A stretch of 64,000 bases of DNA from Sanguibacter inulinus (GTDB lineage: Bacteria > Actinomycetota > Actinomycetes > Actinomycetales > Cellulomonadaceae): positions 1 through 64,000 of the forward strand of contig NZ_JACBYE010000017.1 in the NCBI RefSeq assembly GCF_013415325.1. Direction: 5' to 3'. The number at the start of each line of letters is the position of its first letter. Within the stretch, counting starts at the first letter, position 1. Of the stretch, positions 43,019 through 51,705 are shown piece by piece. The notes under the pieces were generated by a model that saw only the letters and a list, made by a program, of their open reading frames with translations, was not told the DNA's origin and made no database searches. The position numbers and the translations under genes are program-made.

Positions 43019-44088
43019 GTGTCGGTCCGTCCTGCGTGGGAGTCGGACAGCCGCGTCGCAGCGGTCCTGGAGAGCGGGGAGATGTCGGCCGTGTCGTGCA
43101 CGACCTCGAGGGGCTCGCAGTAGTCGCCGCCGCCGAACCTCGACCAGTAGCGCGCCGTCGCGATGACGAAGCCCGGCTCGAGGTAGCCGCGGATGTCGAC
43201 CTGCGAGCCGTAGCTGGCGAGCAGCGCGAGCTTTGCGTCGGTGAAGCCGTCGATCGGCACGAAGCGGGTCGGTCGGAAGTCGATGGTCGCCGACGGCGAC
43301 TGGAAGCAGCAGACCGTGCGCACGCTGCGGGTGGCGACGACGGCCGCCGAGTGCACCGCCCGGTGGTCCTGGTGCCTGTCGTTGATGCTGTGCGTGTAGA
43401 CGATGTCCGGCCTGACCTCGGCGACGACCCTCTCGATGATCCCCACCGTCGGGTCGGCTGCGCTGATCCGGGTGTCTTCGAGGTCTTCGAGGAAGAGGCG
43501 GGCTCCGAGGCGCTCGGCTGCCAGGAGCGACTCGTCCTGGCGGTCGCTGACCTCGCCGCCACGAGACCCGCGGGACAGCGTCAGCACCACGACGGTGTCG
43601 CCGGCTGCCCGGTGCGCCGAGAGGATGCCTCCTACCCCGATCTCGACGTCGTCCGGGTGCGCGCCGATCGCGAGCACGACGGTGGGCCGCTGAGCGGCAC
43701 GTCGGACCCGGCTCGCCTCGACGATGCGGGTGACGACCTCGACGAGGTGCGCGGCCGAGATCGGCTTGGTGAGGAACTCGTCGGCGTCGTTGCGCAGCGC
43801 TGTCACCGCGTAGTCGACCGAGGCGTGGGCCGTCATGACGACGACGGGGACGTCCGGAGACTCGGCACGGAACCTGGCGAGCAGCTCGAGACCGCTCACC
43901 CCGGGCAGCTCGATGTCGGTCAGGACGAGGTCGGGGTCGAAGTCGTCGAGCCTGGCAGGGAGGTCGCGAGGGTCGGCGATCGCGAGCACCGTCGCACCGG
44001 CGCGCTTCTCGAGGACCGTGGTGAGGAAGAGGAGGACGTCGGGGTCGTCCTCGATCACGCAGACCCTGTACTGGCCTGTTGTGCCCAT
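43015..44088 (-). CDS. Receiver domain fused to PIG-L/LmbE-family deacetylase
   Basis: A 357-residue two-domain protein. Residues 1-122 are a response-regulator receiver (EDD at 13-15, phospho-acceptor Asp58 in LVLTDIELPG, Thr86, Lys108 in FLTKP). Residues about 135-345 are a PIG-L N-acetylglucosaminyl-type deacetylase with the zinc motif AIGAHPDDVEIG (His144, Asp146, Asp147), RGSRGG and YTHSINDRHQDHRAVHSA. No DNA-binding domain is present, so phosphorylation would control an enzyme directly. The ATG at 44088 is the first that gives a complete receiver. First gene of the seven-gene operon; the stop overlaps the ATP-grasp start. Confidence 0.9.
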   Translation of the reverse strand: MGTTGQYRVCVIEDDPDVLLFLTTVLEKRAGATVLAIADPRDLPARLDDFDPDLVLTDIELPGVSGLELLARFRAESPDVPVVVMTAHASVDYAVTALRNDADEFLTKPISAAHLVEVVTRIVEASRVRRAAQRPTVVLAIGAHPDDVEIGVGGILSAHRAAGDTVVVLTLSRGSRGGEVSDRQDESLLAAERLGARLFLEDLEDTRISAADPTVGIIERVVAEVRPDIVYTHSINDRHQDHRAVHSAAVVATRSVRTVCCFQSPSATIDFRPTRFVPIDGFTDAKLALLASYGSQVDIRGYLEPGFVIATARYWSRFGGGDYCEPLEVVHDTADISPLSRTAATRLSDSHAGRTDT

Positions 44089-44121
44089 GTCAGGACAGCC
44101 CTTCGTTCGTCGTACCTGCCT

Positions 44122-44135
44122 GCAGGACGTCCTGC
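44122..44135. promoter_or_regulatory. 14-bp perfect palindrome upstream of the receiver/PIG-L gene
   Basis: GCAGGACGTCCTGC is a perfect inverted repeat 34 bases upstream of the ATG, flanked by further CCTGC/GGCAGG sequence. It could be an operator for the seven-gene operon. No clear -35/-10 pair was identified in the 214-base gap after hisD. Confidence 0.4.
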
Positions 44136-44302
44136 CTGGCCGTTCGGTCGGCAAGGTCGTGCACGTCAGGGTACGGAACGCCCCACGCCGGACTGTGCAC
44201 GGCGCACGACATTCTCCACGGTACGTCCCAGACCGCGCGACGGAGCGTCGCCTCGCGGATGAAATCACCCGGTCCAGATGTGACGTCCGCCCCTCTGGTC
44301 CT

Positions 44303-45625
44303 TCAGAACCTCACCTGGACGGCCTCACCGTGGGCCGGGAGGTCTTCGGCGTTGGCGAAGGCGACGATCTTCGAGGAGATCTGCCCGAGCGCCTGCTCGG
44401 TGTACTCGACCACCTGGACGGCCTTGACGAAGCTGTGCACCCCGAGCCCGCTCGCGAAGTGGGCGCACCCACCCGTGGGGAGGACGTGGTTCGACCCCGC
44501 CATGTAGTCGCCGAGGGCGACCGGGGAGTACGCACCGACGAAGATCGCACCGGCGTTCGAGATGCGCTCCGCGACAGCGGCCGCGTCGGCCGTCTGGATC
44601 TCGAGGTGCTCGGCCCCGTAGGCGTCGACCACCTCGATCCCCTGCTCGACCGAGTCGACGAGGACGATGGCGGACTGCGGACCGGCGAGGGCCTGCAGGA
44701 CACGGTCGGAGTGCCAGGTGCCCTCGGCACGGTCCTTGAGGCGGGCCTCGACAGCGCCCGCGAGCTCGACCGAGGACGTGACGAGGACCGAGGCGGCGGC
44801 GGGGTCGTGCTCAGCCTGGCTGATGAGGTCGGCCGCGACGTGGTCCGGGTGCGCCGTGCTGTCGGCGAGGATCGCGATCTCGGTCGTGCCAGCCTCGGCG
44901 TCGATCCCGACGACCCCGCGGACGAGCCGCTTGGCGGCCGCGACGTAGACGTTGCCGGGCCCGGTGACCACGTTGACGGGCTCGCAGAGGGTCGCGCCGT
45001 CCTGCTCCTCGGTGCCACGCGCGCCGTAGGCGAACATCGCGACAGCCTGCGCGCCACCCACGGCGTAGACCTCGTCGACGCCGAGCAGCGCGCAGGCCGC
45101 GAGGATCGTGGGGTGGGGCAGTCCGTCGTTCTCGCGCTGGGGCGGGCTCGCGACGGCGAGCGACGGGACACCGGCCTCCTGCGCGGCCACGACGTTCATG
45201 ATGACCGACGACGGGTACACGGCGAGCCCACCGGGGACGTAGAGTCCCACGCGGCCCACGGGGACCCAGCGCTGGCGGACCTGCGCCCCGGGCGCGAGGT
45301 CGACGACGAAGCCCTGGGGTCGCTGGGCGCGGTGGACCGTGCGCACGCGCGAGATCGTCTCTTCGATCGCCTCGCGGACCAGCGGGTCGAGCCCGGCGAG
45401 CGCGCTCTCGAAGGCTGCGGCCGGGACACGCAGGTGGTGCGGGCGCACGCCGTCGAAACGCTCGGCGAGGTCGCGGAGCTCGTCGGCGCCGCGGCTGCGC
45501 ACTGCAGCGATGATCGGGGCCACACGCTCTGCGGCGTCTTCGACCCGGACCTCGGCACGGGGCAGAGCCTCGACGAGCTCACGGGCGGAGAGGGAACGAC
45601 CACGCAGGTCGAGTCTGTTGATCAC
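44303..45625 (-). CDS. hisD: Histidinol dehydrogenase
   Basis: Two-step NAD oxidation of histidinol to histidine, the last step of the pathway. The 440 residues include [24 protein letters not shown], the [16 protein letters not shown] segment, the catalytic Glu/His region [11 protein letters not shown] and the C-terminal zinc ligand region with [19 protein letters not shown] at 45625 is six bases downstream of TAGGAT, giving a leaderless start like hisC. It stands apart from the other his genes, followed in the same direction after 214 bases by the seven-gene operon. Confidence 0.97.
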   Translation of the reverse strand: MINRLDLRGRSLSARELVEALPRAEVRVEDAAERVAPIIAAVRSRGADELRDLAERFDGVRPHHLRVPAAAFESALAGLDPLVREAIEETISRVRTVHRAQRPQGFVVDLAPGAQVRQRWVPVGRVGLYVPGGLAVYPSSVIMNVVAAQEAGVPSLAVASPPQRENDGLPHPTILAACALLGVDEVYAVGGAQAVAMFAYGARGTEEQDGATLCEPVNVVTGPGNVYVAAAKRLVRGVVGIDAEAGTTEIAILADSTAHPDHVAADLISQAEHDPAAASVLVTSSVELAGAVEARLKDRAEGTWHSDRVLQALAGPQSAIVLVDSVEQGIEVVDAYGAEHLEIQTADAAAVAERISNAGAIFVGAYSPVALGDYMAGSNHVLPTGGCAHFASGLGVHSFVKAVQVVEYTEQALGQISSKIVAFANAEDLPAHGEAVQVRF

Positions 45626-45631
45626 CCGACC

Positions 45632-45637
45632 ATCCTA
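45632..45637 (-). promoter_or_regulatory. -10 hexamer TAGGAT, leaderless start of hisD
   Basis: TAGGAT, six bases (GGTCGG), then GTG. It matches the hisC arrangement TAGAAT, GGTCCT, GTG, so both his units may be driven by related promoters. Confidence 0.65.
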
Positions 45638-45715
45638 GGCTGGTCTGCTGCGCGCTGACAGACGCGGTCACCGGCTGTGGTGCGCCGCCCGGCCTGGTCG
45701 CGAGAAGATGGACCC

Positions 45716-45934
45716 ATGGACCACGTAGAGATCAGCGACGACGTCATCCGCCTCGGGCAGTTCCTCAAGCTGGCGAACCTCGCCGAGTCGGGCGCGCAGG
45801 CGCGCGAGCTCGTCGCCGACGGAGAGGTCTCGGTCAACGGCGAGGTCGACACCCGCCGAGGACGCCAGCTGCACAAGGGCGACGTCGTGGTCGTCGACTC
45901 CCCCACAGGCCGTGCGAGCGCGACCGTCGCCTGA
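45716..45934 (+). CDS. Small S4-domain RNA-binding protein
   Basis: A 72-residue protein that is nearly all one S4 domain: IRLGQFLKLANLAESGAQARELVADGEVSVNGEVDTRRGRQLHKGDVV in the usual order, shown here as the pattern RLGQFLK, ARELVADGEV and NGEVDTRRG. Such YaaA/YlmH-type proteins bind structured RNA, often rRNA or tRNA. ATG at 45716 is chosen because upstream residues are not conserved; GAAGAT six bases upstream suggests a leaderless message. It is divergent from hisD by 90 bases. Confidence 0.85.
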   Translation: MDHVEISDDVIRLGQFLKLANLAESGAQARELVADGEVSVNGEVDTRRGRQLHKGDVVVVDSPTGRASATVA

Positions 45935-46000
45935 GGCGACCGGGCGCTCGAGGCCGCGTGAGGCGACCGGCGCTCGGGCTGCAGCCGGTCTCCGGTGCGC

Positions 46001-46408
46001 TCAGCGCGCCATGTAGCTCGAGCTCATGACCCGGTCCGGCGTGATGACGACGACCACGCGGGCCGGGTTCTCCCGCGGGACCTTGTAACGGCGGGCGTAG
46101 CGCTGCTCGGCCTCGAGGACCTCCTCGGGCTCGGTGAGCACGGAGGCTGGGCCCTCGAGGGTGATCCACCGGCCACCCTCGACCTGGCAGACCACGGCGC
46201 GTGACGGTCGGCCGTCGGCGGCGGGCCGCCCGGCGTTCTTCGCCTTGACGGTGGTGCCGCTCGTGATGATCCGGACCACGCCGGCATCGGGGTCCCAGGT
46301 GAAGCCCACAGGGACGACGTGGGGCGAGCCGTCGGCCCGCAGGGTGGTCAGGGTGGCGAGGTGCCGCTCGGTCACGAACACGTGCTGCTCAGGAGTCAGG
46401 TGGATCAC
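46001..46408 (-). CDS. PPOX-class flavin/F420-dependent enzyme
   Basis: A 135-residue split-barrel protein: FVTERHLATLTTLRADGSPHVVPVGFTWD at the N terminus and TVKAKNAGRPAA, CQVEGGRWITLEGPA, RYKVPRENPARVVVVITPDRV further on. This pattern belongs to the PPOX family of small F420- or flavin-dependent oxidoreductases common in actinobacteria (Rv1155-type). The natural substrate is unknown. GTG at 46408 is six bases downstream of TAGACT, a leaderless start. Confidence 0.85.
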   Translation of the reverse strand: MIHLTPEQHVFVTERHLATLTTLRADGSPHVVPVGFTWDPDAGVVRIITSGTTVKAKNAGRPAADGRPSRAVVCQVEGGRWITLEGPASVLTEPEEVLEAEQRYARRYKVPRENPARVVVVITPDRVMSSSYMAR

Positions 46409-46414
46409 CTGGCG

Positions 46415-46420
46415 AGTCTA
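46415..46420 (-). promoter_or_regulatory. -10 hexamer TAGACT, leaderless start of the PPOX gene
   Basis: TAGACT, six bases, GTG. The same hexamer at the same distance precedes dnaE. Confidence 0.6.
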
Positions 46421-46503
46421 GGCACGCCCGGGGCCCAGCGCCCGGTCGGCGACCGACGTCACACCGACCTCACACCGCAGCGCCGTCGCCGACCCCGGGC
46501 CTC

Positions 46504-46534
46504 GCGGCCGCCCTCTCTCGCTCGGGGCGGCCGC
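46504..46534 (-). terminator. Intrinsic terminator after dnaE
   Basis: A perfect 10-bp stem (gcggccgccc with gggcggccgc) and an 11-base loop beginning six bases after the dnaE stop codon. It separates dnaE from the PPOX gene promoter. Confidence 0.7.
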
Positions 46535-46540
46535 CTCCAC

Positions 46541-49500
46541 CTACACCGTGAGGCAGGCCGGCCCGAGCAGCGCCTTGAGCTCACCCGACAGCGCCGAGGA
46601 CTTCGCGACCCTGTACTGGTCGTGCGCCTGGACCACGGTCGTCTTGCCGGGCTCGGTCACGTGGATCCGCACCTGGGCATCACCCGGGTGGGTCTTCAGA
46701 GCGTCGCGCAGCTTGACCACGATCTGCTCGAGGCAGCGGTTGCGCGGGATCGTGATGATCAGCGGAGAGTCCGACCCCGTCGAGATGTCCGGCAGCGAGA
46801 CCTCCATGGCCTGGAGCTGCATCGTGTCGTCCCGGCGGCGCACCCGGCCGCGGAGCACCACGACCTGGTCCTCGGCGAGGATCGTCGAGTAGGCCATGTA
46901 GGTCTCGCCGAAGAACATCACCTCGACACCGCCGTCGAGGTCCTCGATCGTCACGGCGGCCCACGGGTTGCCCTGCTTGGACATCTTGCGCTGGAGCGAG
47001 GTGATGAGCCCGGCGATGACCACGGTCGACCCGTCGGGGCGGTCTTCGTCGGTCAGCAGCTTGGCGATCGACACCTCGGCCGCCTGCTGGAGCACGTGCT
47101 CGAGCCCGGACAGCGGGTGGTCCGAGACGTAGAGACCGAGCATCTCGCGCTCGAAGGCGAGCAGCTGCTTCTTCTCCCAGTCGGGCAGATCAGGGATGTC
47201 GACGCTGAAGGACATCCCGTCGTCGCCCTCGTCGCCGAAGCCTGCGAAGAGGTCGAACTGTCCCTCGGCCTCCTTGCGCTTGACCCCGATCACGGAGTCG
47301 ACGGCCTGCTCGTGGACCACCTGGAGCGCCCTGCGGGGGTGGTTGAGGGAGTCGAAGGCCCCGGCCTTGATGAGCGACTCGATGGTCCGCTTGTTGCAGA
47401 CGACCGCAGGCACCTTGTCGAGGAAGTCGGTGAAGGAGGTGAAGGCCTCCTTCTGCTCCCGGGTGGCCACGATCGCGTCGACGACGTTCGCGCCGACGTT
47501 GCGCACAGCGGTCAGCCCGAAGCGGATGTCCTTGCCGACGGCTGTGAAGTTGGCGGACGACGAGTTGACGTCCGGCGGCAGCACGGTGATCCCCATGCGA
47601 CGGCACTCGTTGAGGTACAGCGCCGACTTGTCCTTGTCGTCGCGGACGCTGGTCAGCAGGGCGGCCATGTACTCGGTCGGGTAGTTGGCCTTGAGATAGG
47701 CCGTCCAGTACGAGACGACGCCGTAGGCAGCCGAGTGGGCCTTGTTGAAGGCGTAGTCGGAGAACGGCAGCAGGATGTCCCACAGCGCCTTGACCGCGGC
47801 CATCGAGTAGCCGCGCTCGATCATGCCGCCCGAGAAGCCCTCGAACTGCTTGTCCAGCTCGGACTTCTTCTTCTTGCCCATCGCACGACGCAGGATGTCT
47901 GCCTGGCCGAGCGAGAAGCCTGCGACGATCTGCGCGATCGACATGACCTGCTCCTGGTACACGATGAGCCCGTGCGTGGTCCCCAGGACCTCGGCGAGCG
48001 GCTCTTCGAGCTCAGGGTGGATCGGCACGACCTCTTGCAGGCCGTTCTTGCGCAGGGCGTAGTTGGTGTGCGAGTTAGCACCCATCGGACCCGGGCGGTA
48101 GAGCGCACCGACAGCCGAGATGTCCTCGAAGTTGTCAGGACGCATGAGCTTGAGCAGCGTGCGCATGCCGCCGCCGTCGAGCTGGAACACCCCGAGCGTG
48201 TCACCGCGGGACAGCAGCGCGTACGTGTTCGGGTCGTCGAGGGTCAGCGCCTCGAGGTCGACGGGGTCCTTGCCGTTCATCACGATGTTCTCGAGCGCGT
48301 CGTCGAGGATCGTGAGGTTGCGCAGACCCAGGAAGTCCATCTTGATGAGCCCGAGCTCTTCGCACTTCGGGTAGTCGAACTGCGTGATCACGGCGCCGTC
48401 CTGCAGGCGCCGCATGATCGGGATGATGTCGATGAGCGGCTCGCTCGACATGATGACACCGGCTGCGTGGACGCCCCACTGGCGCTTCAGGCCCTCGATA
48501 CCCTTGGCGAGCTCGACCACGCGCTGCGCCTCGGGATCGGCGGCGTGCACCTGGCGGAACTCTTCGGCCTCGTTGTACCGCTTGTCGGCCGGGTCGAAGA
48601 TCCCGGTGAGGCTGATGTCCTTGCCCATGATCGCCGGCGGCATCGCCTTGGTGAGCTTGTCGCCCATGGCGTAGGGCAGACCGAGCAGACGGCTCGAGTC
48701 CTTGAGCGCCTGCTTGGCCTTGATGGTGCCGTAGGTGACGATCTGCGCGACGCGGTCTTCGCCGTACTTCTCCGTGACGTACCGGATGACCTCACCGCGA
48801 CGACGCTCGTCGAAGTCGACGTCGAAGTCAGGCATGGACACACGGTCCGGGTTGAGGAAGCGCTCGAAGATCAGCCCGTGCACGAGCGGGTCGAGGTCGG
48901 TGATGCGCATGGCGTACGCGACCATCGAACCCGCACCCGAACCACGACCGGGTCCGACACGGATGTTGTTGTTCTTGGACCAGTTGATGAAGTCGGCGAC
49001 CACGAGGAAGTACCCCGGGAAGCCCATCTGGGTGATGACCTTGGTCTCGAAGTCAGCACGCTCGCGCACCTCGGTCGGGATGCCGTCCGGGTAGCGGTAC
49101 TGCAGCCCGGTCTCGACCTCCTTGATGAACCACGAGGTCTCGTCCTCGCCCTCGGGGGCGGGGAAGTTCGGCATGTAGTTCGCCGCGGTGTTGAAGGAGA
49201 CCTCGCACTGCTCGGCGATGACGAGCGTGTTGTCGCAGGCCTCGGGCAGCTCTTTCCAGAGTCTGCGCATCTCGGCAGCAGACTTGACGTAGTAGCCGTC
49301 GCCGTCGAACTTGAAGCGGTCCGGGTCTGTCAGGGTCGAGCCCGAGTTGATGGCGAGCAGCGCCTCCTGCGAGCCGCTGTCCTCCTGGCGGACGTAGTGC
49401 AGGTCGTTCGTCGCGACGATCGGCGCCCCGATGTCCTTGGCGAGGCGCAGCAGGTCCTTGAACACACGCGTCTCGATGTCGAGCCCGTGGTCCATGAGCT

Positions 49501-50086
49501 CGACGTAGAAGTACTCCTTGCCGAAGATGTCCTGGAGCTCGCCTGCGGCCTTGACGGCCTCGTCGTAGTGCCCCAGGCGCAGACGCGTCTGGACCTCGCC
49601 CGAGGGGCAGCCCGTCGACGCGATCATCCCGGCGCTGTAGCGCTCGAGGAGGTCGCGGTCCATGCGGGGCCACTTGCCCATCTGACCCTCGAGCGAGGCG
49701 AGGGAGCTCGCCCTGAAGAGGTTGTGCATGCCCTCGTTGTTCCGGGCCCACATCGTCAGGTGGGTGTACGCACCGCGAGCCGACACGTCGTCGCTCGCCT
49801 GGCTCGCGTCGCCCCACCGGACACGGGTGTTGTCGAAGCGCGACGTGCCAGGGGTCACGTAGGCCTCGACGCCGATGATGGGCTTCACGCCCGCGTCGGT
49901 CGCCTGCTTCCAGAAGTCGTAGGCCCCGAAGAGGTATCCGTGGTCTGTCGTCGCGATCGCGCTCTGCCCGACCCGCTTGGTCTCCTCGAAGAGGTCGCCG
50001 AGACGGGCTGCCCCGTCGAGCATCGAGTACTCGGTGTGCACGTGGAGGTGGACGAAGTCCTCAGAACGAGGTGGCGCAGACGACAT
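46541..50086 (-). CDS. dnaE: DNA polymerase III alpha subunit
   Basis: Replicative DNA polymerase. The 1181 residues start with the PHP domain (HLHVHTEYSMLDGAARLGDL), continue with the C-family catalytic core in which the aspartates of SMPDFDVDFDERRRGEV lie near residue 415, then the helix-hairpin-helix, beta-binding and OB-fold region (VTIEDLDGGVEVMFFGE). Length matches DnaE1. ATG at 50086 is six bases from TAGACT, which suggests that this essential gene is translated from a leaderless message. It stands alone between its promoter and a hairpin terminator. Confidence 0.98.
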   Translation of the reverse strand: MSSAPPRSEDFVHLHVHTEYSMLDGAARLGDLFEETKRVGQSAIATTDHGYLFGAYDFWKQATDAGVKPIIGVEAYVTPGTSRFDNTRVRWGDASQASDDVSARGAYTHLTMWARNNEGMHNLFRASSLASLEGQMGKWPRMDRDLLERYSAGMIASTGCPSGEVQTRLRLGHYDEAVKAAGELQDIFGKEYFYVELMDHGLDIETRVFKDLLRLAKDIGAPIVATNDLHYVRQEDSGSQEALLAINSGSTLTDPDRFKFDGDGYYVKSAAEMRRLWKELPEACDNTLVIAEQCEVSFNTAANYMPNFPAPEGEDETSWFIKEVETGLQYRYPDGIPTEVRERADFETKVITQMGFPGYFLVVADFINWSKNNNIRVGPGRGSGAGSMVAYAMRITDLDPLVHGLIFERFLNPDRVSMPDFDVDFDERRRGEVIRYVTEKYGEDRVAQIVTYGTIKAKQALKDSSRLLGLPYAMGDKLTKAMPPAIMGKDISLTGIFDPADKRYNEAEEFRQVHAADPEAQRVVELAKGIEGLKRQWGVHAAGVIMSSEPLIDIIPIMRRLQDGAVITQFDYPKCEELGLIKMDFLGLRNLTILDDALENIVMNGKDPVDLEALTLDDPNTYALLSRGDTLGVFQLDGGGMRTLLKLMRPDNFEDISAVGALYRPGPMGANSHTNYALRKNGLQEVVPIHPELEEPLAEVLGTTHGLIVYQEQVMSIAQIVAGFSLGQADILRRAMGKKKKSELDKQFEGFSGGMIERGYSMAAVKALWDILLPFSDYAFNKAHSAAYGVVSYWTAYLKANYPTEYMAALLTSVRDDKDKSALYLNECRRMGITVLPPDVNSSSANFTAVGKDIRFGLTAVRNVGANVVDAIVATREQKEAFTSFTDFLDKVPAVVCNKRTIESLIKAGAFDSLNHPRRALQVVHEQAVDSVIGVKRKEAEGQFDLFAGFGDEGDDGMSFSVDIPDLPDWEKKQLLAFEREMLGLYVSDHPLSGLEHVLQQAAEVSIAKLLTDEDRPDGSTVVIAGLITSLQRKMSKQGNPWAAVTIEDLDGGVEVMFFGETYMAYSTILAEDQVVVLRGRVRRRDDTMQLQAMEVSLPDISTGSDSPLIITIPRNRCLEQIVVKLRDALKTHPGDAQVRIHVTEPGKTTVVQAHDQYRVAKSSALSGELKALLGPACLTV

Positions 50087-50092
50087 GCGACG

Positions 50093-50098
50093 AGTCTA
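50093..50098 (-). promoter_or_regulatory. -10 hexamer TAGACT, leaderless start of dnaE
   Basis: TAGACT, six bases (CGTCGC), ATG at 50086. No Shine-Dalgarno sequence precedes the ATG. Confidence 0.6.
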
Positions 50099-50132
50099 GA
50101 TCGCCTCGGCGGACGACTCGCCGGAGGCCGGT

Positions 50133-50148
50133 GTGGGACTTCTCCCAC
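50133..50148 (-). terminator. Intrinsic terminator after the GNAT gene
   Basis: GTGGGA/TCCCAC stem of six pairs with a four-base loop, 20 bases after the GNAT stop codon. It would end the lspA-rluD-GNAT transcript before the dnaE promoter. Confidence 0.5.
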
Positions 50149-50167
50149 GTCCGGGGGCTGGACAGGA

Positions 50168-50773
50168 TCAGGCTGTGCCGTCGACGGTCTTGACGGCGTC
50201 CCGGTGCCAGATGTTCTCGTCGAGATAGCGGTGCGAGTCGTCGACGACGTAGCCCTGCCGCTGGTAGAAGCCGATGGCCTGCTCCTGCGCGCTGAGCTCG
50301 ACCCGCACCTGCGAACCCCGAGGGGTTCGCTCGGCAGCGAGGGTCTCGAGGGCACGCATGAGCACAGCACCGACTCCCGAGGAGCGCCACGGTGCACGCA
50401 CCGCGAGACGTCCGATGTGGAGGGCGTCAAGGTGCTCGGCGTCGGTCAGGAGCCGGCCGGTGCCCACGGGCTCGGGCGGCTCGACGCTCGTGTCCACGAC
50501 GATCACGTGCTGGGTGGTCGGCGCGCGGTCGGCCGCGTCGAGCTCGGCGTCGGCTGACACGCCCTGCTCCTCCACGAAGACCTCGAAGCGGATCGAGAAG
50601 GCGGCCTGGAGCTGCTCCTCGGACGACACCGTGAGCACGCGCAGCGCGCTGCGGTCTCGCGTCGCTCCGCCGCCCGCGGTCTGCCCGGGTGCGGACCTGT
50701 CGCTCTGCACCTGGTCGCCGGCGGGCCGGTCGGCAGGACTCTGGGCGTCAGGGGTCTGGTCGGCGGCGGTCAC
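50168..50773 (-). CDS. GNAT-family N-acetyltransferase
   Basis: A 201-residue protein. About 40 Asp/Gly/Ser-rich residues precede the GNAT domain, which has [14 protein letters not shown] at its start, [24 protein letters not shown] as the acetyl-CoA loop (RxxGxG as RSSGVG) and [13 protein letters not shown] at the end. It resembles the ElaA-type acetyltransferases. The GTG at 50773 overlaps the rluD stop codon (GTGA). Substrate unknown. Confidence 0.85.
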   Translation of the reverse strand: MTAADQTPDAQSPADRPAGDQVQSDRSAPGQTAGGGATRDRSALRVLTVSSEEQLQAAFSIRFEVFVEEQGVSADAELDAADRAPTTQHVIVVDTSVEPPEPVGTGRLLTDAEHLDALHIGRLAVRAPWRSSGVGAVLMRALETLAAERTPRGSQVRVELSAQEQAIGFYQRQGYVVDDSHRYLDENIWHRDAVKTVDGTA

Positions 50774-51705
50774 CGGTACGCCCCGCGGACGACCTCGAGG
50801 GCTGCGGCCAGGTCGTCCGGGTACTCACTGACGACCTCGACCCACTCCCCCGTCGACGGGTGCTCGAAGCCCAGCCGCTTCGCGTGCAGCCACTGGCGTG
50901 TCAACGAGACCTTCTCCGCGAGGCGCGGGTCGGCGCCGTAGGTGAGGTCGCCGACGCAGGGGTGGCGCAGCGCAGAGAAGTGCACACGGATCTGGTGGGT
51001 GCGGCCGGTCTCGAGGTGCACCTCGACGAGGGAGGCGGCCGAGAGCATCTCGAGCACCTCGTAGTGGGTCACCGAGGGCTTGCCGTCGGCGACGACCGCG
51101 AACTTGTAGTCGTGGTTCGGGTGGCGTCCGATCGGGGCGTCGATGGTCCCTGTGGTCGGCTCGGGGTGCCCCTGGACCAGCGCGTGGTAGACCTTCTCGA
51201 CAGTGCGCTCCTTGAAGGCGCGCTTCATCACCGAGTACGCGTGCTCGCTCTTCGCCACGACCATGAGACCTGAGGTCCCCACGTCCAGGCGGTGGACGAT
51301 GCCCTGGCGCTCCGCGGCACCTGACGTGGCGATCGTGTATCCGGCCGCGATCAGCGCACCCACCACGGTGGGCCCTGTCCAGCCGACCGACGGGTGCGCG
51401 GCGACACCGACGGGCTTGTCGATGACCACCACGTCGTCGTCGTCGTACATGATCTTCATGCCCGGCACGGGCTCCGCGACGACCACGGGACCGGCCTGAG
51501 CCGGCGTGTCCGGGAGGTCGACCTCGATCCACGCGTCCGGGGTGAGCCTGTCGGACTTGCCGACCTGACGACCGTCGACGCGGACGCCGCCGTCTGCGGC
51601 GATCTGGGCAGCGACGGTCCTCGACAGACCGAGCATCCGCGCGAGGGCGGCGTCGACCCGCTCGCCGACCAGACCGTCCGGGACGGGCAGGGTGCGCGTG
51701 GTCAT
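50770..51705 (-). CDS. rluD: 23S rRNA pseudouridine synthase, RluA family
   Basis: Makes pseudouridines in rRNA. The 311 residues have an N-terminal S4 domain ([32 protein letters not shown]) and the catalytic motif [15 protein letters not shown] near residue 150, with the active-site Asp. The RluD assignment among RluA/C/D rests on the S4 domain and on the neighbouring lspA, the usual pair. ATG at 51705 overlaps the lspA stop (ATGA). Confidence 0.92.
   Translation of the reverse strand: MTTRTLPVPDGLVGERVDAALARMLGLSRTVAAQIAADGGVRVDGRQVGKSDRLTPDAWIEVDLPDTPAQAGPVVVAEPVPGMKIMYDDDDVVVIDKPVGVAAHPSVGWTGPTVVGALIAAGYTIATSGAAERQGIVHRLDVGTSGLMVVAKSEHAYSVMKRAFKERTVEKVYHALVQGHPEPTTGTIDAPIGRHPNHDYKFAVVADGKPSVTHYEVLEMLSAASLVEVHLETGRTHQIRVHFSALRHPCVGDLTYGADPRLAEKVSLTRQWLHAKRLGFEHPSTGEWVEVVSEYPDDLAAALEVVRGAYR

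Noticed and set aside
37392-44088. The signalling/glycan operon considered as a phage-defence island
   Set aside because: None of the genes matches a nuclease, toxin or known defence effector, and the composition is like that of the surrounding chromosome.
46319-50557. A 1412-codon open frame antisense to dnaE
   Set aside because: It mirrors dnaE codon by codon, is rich in Arg, Val, Asp, Leu and Glu without any domain, and stems from the high-GC third codon position of the real gene.
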